Below are positions 17,627 to 26,366 of a stretch of DNA of 41,694 bases, piece by piece (the stretch's first letter is position 1; each line of letters opens with the position of its first letter). Origin of the DNA: Phycisphaerales bacterium. Lineage in GTDB: Bacteria > Planctomycetota > Phycisphaerae > Phycisphaerales > SM1A02. Under the pieces are notes generated by a model. The model ran no database searches. It had not been told where the DNA came from and saw only the letters and a list, made by a program, of their open reading frames with translations. A program made the translations under genes and the position numbers. The stretch lies in the NCBI GenBank assembly GCA_020345805.1, contig CP070772.1, positions 3,380,102 through 3,421,795 on the forward strand, read 5' to 3'.

Positions 17627-18856
17627 TCACCCTTTCTGCACTACTCGGAAGATGGTGCGGGCGCCCACCTGCTCCGGCTTCATTCGCGTCGCCGCAGTGC
17701 CGGCGTAGTAGTCGACGGGGCCGAAGCGGCCCATCAGCCGGTCAATCTCCTCGGGGGTGAACATCATGTCGTAATCCCGCGTGCCCTTGTGGGAGTCGGT
17801 CTTGATATTCTCATGCACGACGAGGATGCCGCCCGGATTGAGCGCTTCCCAGGCCCGGTCCAGAACCGAGCTCGTCAGGTTCCTGGGGACATACAGCAGC
17901 GATCCGATGAAGCTGACGACGTCGTAGGGCCGGCGGTAGGGGAATTCCTCGGACGGGCCCAGATGTGCGAAGAGGCATCCGTCGAATCTGCGCCGGTAGA
18001 AGTCAAAAAGACGTCCGCCCAGGATCAAGTTCACCGTGTCGATGTCACAGTTGACCGCTCGGGCGACGGGCACCGCGGGGTCCAGCAGCAACTCCGCGGC
18101 CAGCAGGCCGAGCCCGCCCCCGTGGTCGAGGAAGCTCAGCTCATCGTCGGCGGCGAAGCGGTCGCGGATGATCTTGCCCATCACCGCGCTCTTGACCGCC
18201 AATCCCCCCATCCAGTACCGGTGCTTCTTGGCCACCTTCTCCGTGCCTTCCGGTTCGCCGCTGCGGAAAGGAAGCTCGGCGGGCCAGGTCTCGGGCAGAG
18301 GCAATCCGGACAGCAGATGGCGCACGTCGGTGGGGTCCGCGCCGCGCAGGGCGGATCGTATGAGCAGATCGTCGACCACCAGATGCGCGTAGTCCTGGAA
18401 ATACCAGGTGAGGACGGAATCCGTCGGTGTCAGCTCGCCCGCCTTGCGAAACCTGGCGTACTCCCCGGCACGGTCGGCTTCCGCGGCCTTTCCGAAGAAG
18501 GCTTCCAGATCCGCCCGCGACCAGAAGCCCTTGGCCCGGGCCTGAGGATCCGGATAGTACGGGACGGTCATCGTCGCGCCGTCGCAGAGCGAATGGTGGA
18601 TCTGCCCGAGGAATGCCTCGGCCCAGGGCCCGCGGAAAAGCAGCAGGCTGCGGTCCAGGAAGATGCCGTCAAACAGACTCCCGCGGTTCGGATAGAGGAT
18701 GTGCCCCACGAGTTCGGGCCGATACGGGAAACACATCAGCGCCGCATCACTGCTGAAGACTCGGACGTGATCCCGTGCGTTCCAGCCTTCAATCCGGATC
18801 GCTTCGGCGCACTCTTTCTCGACCGTCTCGTGATGCCTTACATAGACCGCTTTCAT
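17627..18856 (-). CDS. SAM-dependent methyltransferase, paralogue of the 9489 gene
   Basis: 409 aa. The C-terminal half has motif I SFLDHGGGLGLLAAELLL, an acidic residue after strand 2 (AVNCDID), YDVVSFIGSLLYVPRN and NPGGILVVHENIKTD, nearly the same series as in the 424-aa protein. The N-terminal half again resembles an incomplete methyltransferase domain (LLLFRGPWAEAFLGQIHHSL, GFWSRADLEAFFGK). The shared ending (GARTIFRVVQKG versus GQRSVFRVIQKQ) shows full-length homology. It precedes the acyltransferase fusion on the - strand by 107 bp and is divergent from the CE4-like gene at 19027. Likely a sugar methyltransferase; acceptor unknown. Confidence 0.8.
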   Translation of the reverse strand: MKAVYVRHHETVEKECAEAIRIEGWNARDHVRVFSSDAALMCFPYRPELVGHILYPNRGSLFDGIFLDRSLLLFRGPWAEAFLGQIHHSLCDGATMTVPYYPDPQARAKGFWSRADLEAFFGKAAEADRAGEYARFRKAGELTPTDSVLTWYFQDYAHLVVDDLLIRSALRGADPTDVRHLLSGLPLPETWPAELPFRSGEPEGTEKVAKKHRYWMGGLAVKSAVMGKIIRDRFAADDELSFLDHGGGLGLLAAELLLDPAVPVARAVNCDIDTVNLILGGRLFDFYRRRFDGCLFAHLGPSEEFPYRRPYDVVSFIGSLLYVPRNLTSSVLDRAWEALNPGGILVVHENIKTDSHKGTRDYDMMFTPEEIDRLMGRFGPVDYYAGTAATRMKPEQVGARTIFRVVQKG

Positions 18857-19026
18857 CGAGCGCTCCGGTCCGGACGAGGGTTTGAGAGTCTAGAGACGGC
18901 TCCGGGGACCCGCAACCCGCTCGTGGACCGTGCGAAATTCGGATCGACGCGACGGTGAAGGGCGGTGGCGTTGCCGCTACCTGGAGCATGATCTATCGTC
19001 TGCAGACACATCTGGATCTCTGAGTC
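18857..19026. promoter_or_regulatory. divergent intergenic region
   Basis: 170 bp between the start of the - strand methyltransferase gene and the + strand CE4-like gene; both promoters of this half of the cluster should lie here. No clear consensus boxes or operator palindrome seen. Confidence 0.35.
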
Positions 19027-20580
19027 ATGTTCGTGATCATCACGCCCACAGTCGAACGCCTCCTGGGCATCCAGCAGGCCGAACAAGCGTGCTATTTCAG
19101 CGCTTGCGCGGAAATGGCCTTCCGCAAGCACGGCGTGATCAGCGTGCGGGGCGCGCGGCCCGATCGCCGCGCGTCAAGCGAATTCCCCATCGTGACCCGA
19201 CTTGCCCGGGTCGACAATTCCGTTCTCTCCGGCCCGGCTTGCGTTGAAGGTCCGCCGGCACCGGAAGTCGCCGCCGCCCTCCGCATCGCCGCAGAACCAC
19301 GCCGGGCGCGGCACATCGAACTGCTGGATGCGCTCGGACAGTCAGTCGGCAACTTGCTCTACCCTTCATTCACCGTCCGGCAGATCCCCGAGGATCGAGG
19401 GCAACGCTGCGAACCCTATCCGTTCGTCTCGGACGACAGAATCTGGAACAACCGGACGATTCGTTTCAGCCGACTGTCCGCGGGTGATCCCTGGAAGCCG
19501 ATCGCCTTCCTCCGCGCCGACGAGGGCGACGAGCTTCTGCCGGCGGCGATCTCCGACGGACGGCGTATCGTCTTCGCCCTGCCCGTATTCGACCTTATCG
19601 TGGGGGGTCATGCTTTCCCGCCGCTGAACGTCGGCTATTACACCCACACCGATTGCGCCCGCACATTCCCGATCGAGCTCTGGCTCATCGATCAACTTCT
19701 CGAGCACGCGGCGGTGGCGGGGATCCCGACCATTCAGGTCCGGCGCTGGCCGGAACCGTTCACCGCGGCCCTCACCGTCCGACATGATTACGACCGGCCC
19801 GTAGACCGGCATCAGCTCGGCGACCTGTTGGATTTCTATGATGCGCTGGGCGTGAAGTCGAGTTGGGGCTTCCTGGCGGACCGTGCGGAGGCGGAAGTCA
19901 CCGGCACGGTGACGGCCCGGGGTCATGAGGCGACCCTGCATTCGGAAGCGAAGAGTCCCGCATCGTTCGCGGCGGAACTGCGGCGCCTGCGCGAGGAGAG
20001 AGGTATCGAAGCCGCCGGCTATACGACCCACGGCGGGGTGGGCTCGGCGGGCTTCCTCGGCCAGACCCAATATCAGTGGGCGGTGGACGAGTCGCTGGAA
20101 TACGGGGAAATCCTCGGCCGGGCGAATCACCTGCCGCACTCGGCCATTGCCGCCGGAACCGGGCTCGTTCCGACGATCCTGCCTCTGGTCCTTCAGGCCT
20201 CGCATCGAAGCCTGGATGCCGGCACCGGGCCTGAAGCCCACAACCTGGATCGTCTTTCCAGGGTCGTCGCGGACCTGTTGCGGGACGGCGGACATGCGGT
20301 GGTGATGAACCACCCGGACATCCATTTCGCGCAACTCCGTCAGTTGCTGGGCGAGCTTCACCTGGCCGCCGTCTGGCCCGCCACCTTCCGGCAGATCGGC
20401 CGGTGGGTGAGCGCGGCCAAGCTCCGCAGCCGGGTCGAACTGACGGAGGCGGGCCTGCAGGTGACCTTCAGCGCTCCGCTGCCGGTCGCCACCTCGCTGA
20501 ACGCGACTCTCGGTCCCGACCGGAAATGCACGTTCACCTGTGATGCAGGCACGACCACCACGTTTGTCGATCGTTCATGA
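19027..20580 (+). CDS. CE4/NodB-fold polysaccharide deacetylase-like protein
   Basis: 517 aa. Residues 1-240 are an unassigned N-terminal region. The deacetylase-like part follows: FTAALTVRHDYDRPVDRHQL (about 253; His-Asp pair), VKSSWGFLAD, GHEATLHSEAKS, AGYTTHGGVGSAG, GGHAVVMNHPDIHFAQL. The last 60 residues look like a small beta domain. The arrangement parallels the C-terminal part of the acyltransferase fusion at 14832-17519 but keeps the His that the fusion has lost. No signal peptide. Its stop is close to the sulfotransferase fusion gene downstream on the same strand, so co-transcription is likely. Substrate unknown. Confidence 0.72.
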   Translation: MFVIITPTVERLLGIQQAEQACYFSACAEMAFRKHGVISVRGARPDRRASSEFPIVTRLARVDNSVLSGPACVEGPPAPEVAAALRIAAEPRRARHIELLDALGQSVGNLLYPSFTVRQIPEDRGQRCEPYPFVSDDRIWNNRTIRFSRLSAGDPWKPIAFLRADEGDELLPAAISDGRRIVFALPVFDLIVGGHAFPPLNVGYYTHTDCARTFPIELWLIDQLLEHAAVAGIPTIQVRRWPEPFTAALTVRHDYDRPVDRHQLGDLLDFYDALGVKSSWGFLADRAEAEVTGTVTARGHEATLHSEAKSPASFAAELRRLREERGIEAAGYTTHGGVGSAGFLGQTQYQWAVDESLEYGEILGRANHLPHSAIAAGTGLVPTILPLVLQASHRSLDAGTGPEAHNLDRLSRVVADLLRDGGHAVVMNHPDIHFAQLRQLLGELHLAAVWPATFRQIGRWVSAAKLRSRVELTEAGLQVTFSAPLPVATSLNATLGPDRKCTFTCDAGTTTTFVDRS

Positions 20581-20693
20581 TGGAACCGGCGGTGGGGGGA
20601 AAGTATGATCCCGCGGCCGGACGAAGAACGAAGCAACGGAGGTGTCCGGGCGAGTTCGGTTCCGGCGGGGACGGTGAGGTGATTGCGGTGGAC

Positions 20694-22205
20694 ATGGCCA
20701 GGATGATCTTCGTGACGGGCTTCGCCCGCGGGGGCACGAGCTGGCTGCGGGACTGCATCGCCTTCCACCCGGACGTGGGGAAGATCCCGGGCGAGATGGT
20801 CCTGTTCCGCGATCATTCCGCCGATCGCGAAGGCATCGCCCGCCAGATTGAGCAGGCCATCATCAAGAAAGAGGTCAGCGGGCCGTACTACGTCAACAAG
20901 GCTCCGGCCAACGCCCCCCACGTCGGGCACGCATGCCGGCTGTTTCCGGAATCGAAGTTCATCTTCATCATCCGCGATCCGCGCGACGTGTTCATCAGCC
21001 ACAAGCGGGGCAAGCAGAAGTGGATGGGGGGCGAGAACAGCCGCGTGGCCGGTTGCATGAAAAAGACCCGCCTCTACTACGAAGGGTATCTGCAGGCGAG
21101 GGATGAGCCCAACATCCTGCTCGTCACCTACGAGCAGCTTCACCAGGATTTCCACGCAACCATCAAGGTGGTGTTTGAATTCATCGGCCTTCGCATTGAC
21201 AAAACGCTGGTCGATGCCTGCTATGAGAAGAACAACTTCTGGAATCTTGCTTCGCGCAACGTCGAAGACCGCGACAAGGGCCGGCGGAAAGGCGTCGTCG
21301 GCGATTGGGTCAATTTCCTCACCCATCGAGAGGAAGCCTGGTATCACAAGCAGCGATACTGGCGCGACTTCATGGCTCAGTTCGGCTACGACTGGCGCAA
21401 GGTCACGTACGAATCCATCCTCAAGGCCATGAAGGAGGGCGGGGTGATCCCCATGACCGAGGATATGATCCTCGAAGGTCAGCTTCATCCGGACCGGCCA
21501 AGCCTGATCCTGCTGCACGATATAGATCTGCTCACGACACCTGAATCGCGACAGGGCGTGCTGGATATCGCCCGCATCGAAGGTGAACTCGGCATGGCGA
21601 GCATGTTCGATTTCCTGCCTTTGGATGATGCACGATACCAACCGCTCCAACCACGGGACATCGTGGAGATCATCCACCAAATACGCGAACTCTCACCGCG
21701 ATCGGGCATCGGTCTGCATCTCAACGCCACGGAGCGCTTCTTTCCGATCGATGCCCCGGAGGCGGACGAGAGCCACGAGTTGATCCCGGAGGCGATTGCC
21801 TGCCTGCACCATCAGATCGAACAGTACCGGGAGCACGGAATCGAGTTCAGGCTGGCCACCGCCCACGGCTACGGCCGGCGCGATCTGGAACCCAACAACG
21901 CCTCGGCGGTCTTTCGCACCGAACTGGGCAGGCGCGGCATTCGCATGTTCGACAAGGACGTACGTCGCGGGATCAACAAGAGGGTCACGCACAAGGCCCG
22001 CCTGGACGACGTGGGGGGGGCACTCTCCGTGAGGCTGTTTCCGCACGCGGGGCGGGTGGATGATGCGGAAAGCTACCGCCGCTTCCCCGGCGGGTCGGTG
22101 ATTCACTTCCTCATCCACCCCGGCAATTACCCGATCCACAAACCTCTGACGCTGGGTCTGCGCATGAACAGGCTTCCGCGGACGGCGGTCAGGGCCGGGG
22201 CATGA
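20694..22205 (+). CDS. fusion: sulfotransferase plus CE4-like deacetylase domain
   Basis: 503 aa from the ATG at 20694 (GTG 20688 possible); the longer frame from 20577 adds a segment without protein-like character. Residues 1-255 are a sulfotransferase: MIFVTGFARGGTSWLRD (PAPS 5' loop), FIFIIRDPRDVFISHKRG (3'-phosphate segment) and LLVTYEQLHQDF. Residues about 265-500 are CE4-like: LILLHDIDLLTTPESR, GIGLHLNATERF, TAHGYGRRDLEPNN and FLIHPGNYPIHK. The latter motifs match those of the separate CE4-like protein at 11768-12574, which itself overlaps a sulfotransferase gene. The fusion suggests that sulfation and deacetylation act on the same precursor, for example N-deacetylation followed by N-sulfation, as in heparan sulfate synthesis. 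That parallel is inference. Convergent with the ABC-like gene, 3 bp apart. Confidence 0.82.
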   Translation: MARMIFVTGFARGGTSWLRDCIAFHPDVGKIPGEMVLFRDHSADREGIARQIEQAIIKKEVSGPYYVNKAPANAPHVGHACRLFPESKFIFIIRDPRDVFISHKRGKQKWMGGENSRVAGCMKKTRLYYEGYLQARDEPNILLVTYEQLHQDFHATIKVVFEFIGLRIDKTLVDACYEKNNFWNLASRNVEDRDKGRRKGVVGDWVNFLTHREEAWYHKQRYWRDFMAQFGYDWRKVTYESILKAMKEGGVIPMTEDMILEGQLHPDRPSLILLHDIDLLTTPESRQGVLDIARIEGELGMASMFDFLPLDDARYQPLQPRDIVEIIHQIRELSPRSGIGLHLNATERFFPIDAPEADESHELIPEAIACLHHQIEQYREHGIEFRLATAHGYGRRDLEPNNASAVFRTELGRRGIRMFDKDVRRGINKRVTHKARLDDVGGALSVRLFPHAGRVDDAESYRRFPGGSVIHFLIHPGNYPIHKPLTLGLRMNRLPRTAVRAGA

Positions 22206-22208
22206 AGG

Positions 22209-24071
22209 TCAGAACTCATCCAGTTCGTCATCCTCGGCCGTGACATCCTCGGCCATGGCCCGCTCGCCCAGGATGTCGGCCAGCAGCTTCTCCACCTGCG
22301 GCAGCCGCTGCTCGAGCCACTCCATCGAGCCGCAGCGGAGGACTTCCCGGTTCATCGAGATCGCCGCGTGAGTGATCTGTTCCCGCACGGGCTTCTGCGG
22401 CGGCCTGAACCACCGTTCGGGCATCGAGGTGACGAGGAACACGCAACTGCCGGACAGTTCCGAAAGGAACGCCGCCTGGAATTGCGGATCCTGCTTGCGC
22501 AATCCATCGAGGTTGAGGAACAGGTGCAAGCGAGGCTGCAGGAAACAGTACGCCGCGGTTATCGCATACCTGGCCTCGAGGCTCAGCGATGCGAGCTGGT
22601 TCAGAGTGAGGGGGGTGTCCAGACCCTGCGGCAGCGCATTCAGCTCATCAAGCACGCCCAGACGGGACAGGCCGTCTCTCAGCGCATCCACATCCTCCGC
22701 GGTGCGGGCAATGCCCAGCGCGTTTCCGATCACATCCACGGTTATCACCGGCTCCGGAGCATCATGAAAAGCCGCCGAGGCGAGGAATGCCTCCGCCTGT
22801 CGTTTGCGCGGGAACAGGCCCGCGCCGATCTGCTCCATGGCGAGCCGGTCGATGGCCCCGGGATAAACCAGGAGGATCCTGGAACCCGGCGCCAGCTCGA
22901 TCCCGTCGCAGGGAGAATCCAGATCGGGACCGGCATCGCCGCATGAAGTCAATCTCAGATGCGGCTGATGGTCCGTCGTGGGCGGGACTTGCGATCGCGC
23001 ATCGGCCATTTCACCAGCTTGAACGAATGCCCGGAACTGCTCGAACTCGGGGAAGAACCGGCTGACATTGGTCACCGCCGCCGCCACCTGCTGCAGGCTC
23101 CGCAGGGCGAAGCGGAGGGCCACGATATAGGCCAGCAGAGCGGCCCAGGAAATACCCCCCTCACCCGCGGTCAGGCTGAACGCCACGAACAGGGCGAACA
23201 CGCACACCACGAGAAACACGCCGTTGACGAAGTTCACCTTGCGGGCGGCGAGGATTCGCCCATACAGCGCATCCTGCAACTGCTCGAACTCCTCGTTGCT
23301 CAGAAGCGCCTCCTCCCACAATTCCGGGGCGCTGCGGATCGGGCCGCTGGTCTGCATCAGGCTTCTCACGCTCTGCTGCAGGCCGCGGCTGATGGAGGGG
23401 ATCGTGGCCCGGTAGAAGCGATGCTGCCGGGCGACCCCGCGGTTTATCAGGTACATCGGCACCAGGTAAAACGCGGTCAGGCACGCCACCAGAACCGTGA
23501 TCAGCCAGTTCACGATGAACAGGAAGATGACCGCGATGACCATGGTGTTGATGGGGAGGAACAACTGCACAATCGAGCGCAGGGCGAAGGCCGAGAATCT
23601 GGAGCCGGCATTGAGCAGGTCCCTGATCACAATCGGGCGACCCGCCCCACGCTCAGCGTCGAGGAGGATCTGCCCGAGGCGGGGGTGACCGGCCATCCGA
23701 AGAACCCGCTTCATGCACACCTTCTGGTAATTGCGAGAGAGCCGCTGCACACTCAGTTCCGAATAGAAAATGCACAGCACACTCACCAGCCCGATCAGAA
23801 GCGCCGCCACCCCCACCAGCAGCAGAGATCCCGCCCCGGTGCTCAGGGGTACGTCACGGCCCCGGATCGTGATCGGCGACGGGTCCTGCGCCCATTTCAG
23901 GTACCACAGCACCACCCCCATGGACGAAGCCGCGGTCATTATCCCGATGAAGTTGGCGATGATGATCCCCGCCACGCGCCCCCGGTCGGTCGAGAAACCG
24001 TCCCTCGCCAGCCAGGCGCTGGAGCGGAGATATCGGCGCAGCTGAGGGCGGAGTGTCGCCAGGTCGATCAT
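22209..24071 (-). CDS. ABC-exporter-like membrane protein with a degenerate ATPase domain
   Basis: 620 aa from the ATG at 24071. Residues about 30-330 resemble a type I exporter transmembrane domain with five or six helices and long intracellular loops. The C-terminal part aligns with an ABC ATPase but lacks its catalytic motifs: the Walker A position reads LLVYPGAIDRLAME (about 400), with no GxxGxGK[ST]; LPQGLDTPL precedes LASLSLEARYAI where LSGGQ is expected (about 495-505); LHLFLNLDGL stands at Walker B; FLVTSMPERW at the H-loop has no His. Framework positions are kept, so this is not a frameshift artefact. It probably pairs with an active half-transporter encoded elsewhere, or no longer hydrolyses ATP. 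Position next to glycan genes suggests export of polysaccharide or of a precursor. Confidence 0.72.
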   Translation of the reverse strand: MIDLATLRPQLRRYLRSSAWLARDGFSTDRGRVAGIIIANFIGIMTAASSMGVVLWYLKWAQDPSPITIRGRDVPLSTGAGSLLLVGVAALLIGLVSVLCIFYSELSVQRLSRNYQKVCMKRVLRMAGHPRLGQILLDAERGAGRPIVIRDLLNAGSRFSAFALRSIVQLFLPINTMVIAVIFLFIVNWLITVLVACLTAFYLVPMYLINRGVARQHRFYRATIPSISRGLQQSVRSLMQTSGPIRSAPELWEEALLSNEEFEQLQDALYGRILAARKVNFVNGVFLVVCVFALFVAFSLTAGEGGISWAALLAYIVALRFALRSLQQVAAAVTNVSRFFPEFEQFRAFVQAGEMADARSQVPPTTDHQPHLRLTSCGDAGPDLDSPCDGIELAPGSRILLVYPGAIDRLAMEQIGAGLFPRKRQAEAFLASAAFHDAPEPVITVDVIGNALGIARTAEDVDALRDGLSRLGVLDELNALPQGLDTPLTLNQLASLSLEARYAITAAYCFLQPRLHLFLNLDGLRKQDPQFQAAFLSELSGSCVFLVTSMPERWFRPPQKPVREQITHAAISMNREVLRCGSMEWLEQRLPQVEKLLADILGERAMAEDVTAEDDELDEF

Positions 24072-24156
24072 GATCTTGTCACCGCTCTTTCGGCCATAAC
24101 CACCGCGACACGGTATCGCCAAGGCCCGACCAGTCAAACTCGAACCTCAAGAGGGC

Positions 24157-24550
24157 TCAGTCTCCAGCCGGCCGACAGGTCCAGGTGACCTGAAGAGGCT
24201 CCCCGGCCGCAGTGGCGACGGTGATCAGCTCCCGGTCGTCCCACCAGCAGACCTCGAACTCGCTGTCGATGCAGATGGAGGAAGGGTCACAGACCCAGGG
24301 ATCAGGTCTCGTGCTCCGCCCGAATCACCGTGGCCGGCTCCTTGTCCGCGCAGGTTCGCTCGAAGGCGACGACGGGCGTCGGAAATCTCTCCAGGGATCC
24401 CGAAGATGCTCGCCCGGATCAGCCCGGTCTTGGCTGATCTTAATTTCCGCTGAGCCGATCTTCCTCGCTTCGATGGGCGATCTCCGGCCCCAGATCCGGA
24501 TGAGCACAGATGTTTCCGACGATGCACCCCTTCCCGCGCCTCGCCCGGCA
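24157..24550 (-). pseudogene. decayed 3' end of a heparinase II/III-like gene
   Basis: Translating the - strand in pieces gives a remnant of the C-terminus encoded intact at 26367-28496: SEFEVCWWDDRELITV and PLQVTWTCRPAGD before a stop, against GECEIRWREGRELISI and PLQASWTCQPAVD; further upstream LERFPTPVVAFERTC and PATVIRAEHET against FLEMVPAPTVVFERAG and AATVIRVKDRD; then GSAEIKISQDR against DSLEIVIGRED; then HPDLGPEI against HPDLELEI. At least two frame changes are needed, including one extra base near 24302, and some codons are missing. The two copies also share nucleotide runs (GCATCGTCGG, CTCATCCGGATCTGG). No start codon or 5' part is seen. It lies 85 bp upstream of the ABC-like gene. 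Confidence 0.8.
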
Positions 24551-24742
24551 ATGTAAGGCAAGCCCCGGATTGTCCGACTGGTGAAGCAAGCTATTGGCGG
24601 AGAAGCCGCTTGTGGGGCGGGTTGCGCAACAGTAGAATCATTCGCGAGTCTTAGGTAGCGAGCGATCGGTTCTCACATCCGCAGCACTGCGGATCGGAAA
24701 CCTGATACTTCCAGCTCCATCCGGGGTCTGGAGGCCGTCCCG

Positions 24743-26212
24743 ATGTCGAGCTTGCTCTCCGGTCTGTCGAGTCTACTCTCCGGCGGATCCAGGCAATCGA
24801 TTCGTAAGAGCAACGCACCTGCCAAACTGGACAGAACGCTGGAGAAAGTGGTTCACCTGCTGGAGCCGGTTCAGTACTCCGCGGTGGGCCCTAATCCGCG
24901 TGTCCGATGGTACCTGTCTGCCGCCGTACCGGAGAGAACAAGGTTCCGCCTAGTCGTATACTCTCAAGACCGAAAGCGGTTGCAGACCTATGACTTACCC
25001 GCCGGGGACAGCTTTCTCATTCCGCACCCGCTATCCGACGGCGACTACCAACTGCGCATCGTTGGCAAAGCGCCGAACGGTGAAAAGTTGCCTTCAAGAT
25101 ATACCTTTGTAACGGTGGATCCGAAGAAGGCGTTCGAGAACCGAATTCTGTGCGCGCGCCCATGGTCGTCTCTGTTTCTTGGCCCGATCCGTGCCAACCC
25201 GTGCTGCAACCTCAAGTCTGGTGCGGGTTTCCCGTTCAACCCTGAAGTATCCACGGTTGACCCCTGGAACTCGCCGGGCATGATTGCCCTGCGGGAGGCC
25301 CTTCTCAACGGGGACACGAGGTTCTGCCATGAAGGTTGTCCGAGTATCAGGACATCGGCATCCCACGCCTCGCCGGAGGCCTTTGCCCAAAAGGCCGGGG
25401 GATTCCATATGCCCCGCATCTTCGAGGGCATGTGTTCGGAGGACCGGGAGGCGGTCGAAGCATTCGTCCGAGGCAGAATCATTCTGGATCACCCGGTGAC
25501 TCTCAAGATCGCGATGGGATCCAAGTGCAACCAGGCCTGCACGTTCTGCAAGAGCCGCCAGCGCGACTGGAAGCAGGAGGAGAGCGTCTTTGCTGACCTG
25601 GCCGTCCGTTTCGCGCCGAAGATCCGCCGCCTCACGCTGACCGGGGGAGAACCCCTACTGTACTGGAAGCACTTCAACAACAAGATGCGCCAGAACAACG
25701 TTGACCTTTCGGGAATCATCATTTCGATGATCACGAACGGCGCATTGCTGGAAGACCTCGCGGACGACCTGAGAAACTGCAGGGGATTGGAATTGTTCAT
25801 CTCGTTCAACGCCGCGACGAGAGAGACATACCAGCGTGTTCACGGCGCCGATGACTTTGAGAAAGTCATCAGGGGAATCAGGGCGATTCAACGCGTTCGG
25901 TCGGACCGGCCTACCAAGATCCGTATGAAGATGGTATACATGCGGTCCACGTTCCGGGAGATCAAGACATACGTGGAATTGGCCAAGGACCTGCAGGTTG
26001 ACGAGGTGGTGTTTGCCCATATGACCTTCTTCCGCCAGGCCGAGGCTCCGCCGACCGAGGCGCTGCAGCTTGACGATCCCGAGTGGCCCGAGGTGGAACA
26101 GTTGCTCGCCGACGCTTCTGCGGAATTAACGAAACACGGGATCGCCTTCATCGCGCGCCGGCCGGGCGAGAGGCGATTGGACCCGCAGGACGTGCTGAAC
26201 GTAACCGGGTAG
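24743..26212 (+). CDS. radical SAM protein with a SPASM-like cluster before the core
   Basis: 489 aa, ATG with GGAGG 8 nt upstream. The radical SAM [4Fe-4S] motif is KCNQACTFCKSR (Cys262, Cys266, Cys269), followed by TLTGGEPLLYW (300-307). Before it, residues 137-200 carry a SPASM-like pattern: C137xxPW, PCC (153-155), PWNS (174-177), LREALLNGDTRFCHEGC (Cys195, Cys199), which in other proteins binds an auxiliary Fe-S cluster but lies after the radical SAM domain. Residues 50-130 are a beta-rich region. No signal peptide; oxygen-sensitive cytosolic chemistry is expected. Substrate unknown; the flanking glycan genes suggest sugar modification, though a peptide substrate is possible. The only + strand gene between 22209 and 33626, flanked by two copies of heparinase 3' sequence. 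Confidence 0.85.
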   Translation: MSSLLSGLSSLLSGGSRQSIRKSNAPAKLDRTLEKVVHLLEPVQYSAVGPNPRVRWYLSAAVPERTRFRLVVYSQDRKRLQTYDLPAGDSFLIPHPLSDGDYQLRIVGKAPNGEKLPSRYTFVTVDPKKAFENRILCARPWSSLFLGPIRANPCCNLKSGAGFPFNPEVSTVDPWNSPGMIALREALLNGDTRFCHEGCPSIRTSASHASPEAFAQKAGGFHMPRIFEGMCSEDREAVEAFVRGRIILDHPVTLKIAMGSKCNQACTFCKSRQRDWKQEESVFADLAVRFAPKIRRLTLTGGEPLLYWKHFNNKMRQNNVDLSGIIISMITNGALLEDLADDLRNCRGLELFISFNAATRETYQRVHGADDFEKVIRGIRAIQRVRSDRPTKIRMKMVYMRSTFREIKTYVELAKDLQVDEVVFAHMTFFRQAEAPPTEALQLDDPEWPEVEQLLADASAELTKHGIAFIARRPGERRLDPQDVLNVTG

Positions 26213-26366
26213 AGCAGAGTGACTGCCCTCATCAGGCCGGCGTTCATGAGTGATCTTGCGGTTAGGGCGCCGCAACAGTGCGCGATCCGGGCCGGCTGAA
26301 CGGGGTCGTCGAGATCTTGCGCGAATCACCCTGGCAGTCTTCGCGTCAAATCAGTTGTGATTCGAA

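Noticed and set aside
17531..18958. Long + strand open frame opposite the methyltransferase gene
   Set aside because: Composition is rich in Arg/Val/Gly/Gln without domain features, while the - strand encodes a methyltransferase with a full-length paralogue in the window.
20577..20693. Longer N-terminus for the sulfotransferase fusion starting at ATGA overlap with the upstream stop
   Set aside because: The added 39 residues look non-coding in composition and would put the PAPS loop unusually far from the N-terminus; the ATG at 20694 starts two residues before the conserved strand.
22959..24188. Long + strand open frame opposite the ABC-like gene
   Set aside because: Rich in His/Gln/Arg, typical of an antisense frame; the - strand shows membrane helices and ABC framework residues.
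24743..26212. Mobile element carrying the radical SAM gene
   Set aside because: The flanking repeats are gene 3' ends, not terminal inverted repeats, and no transposase or integrase is present; duplication or recombination is a simpler explanation.
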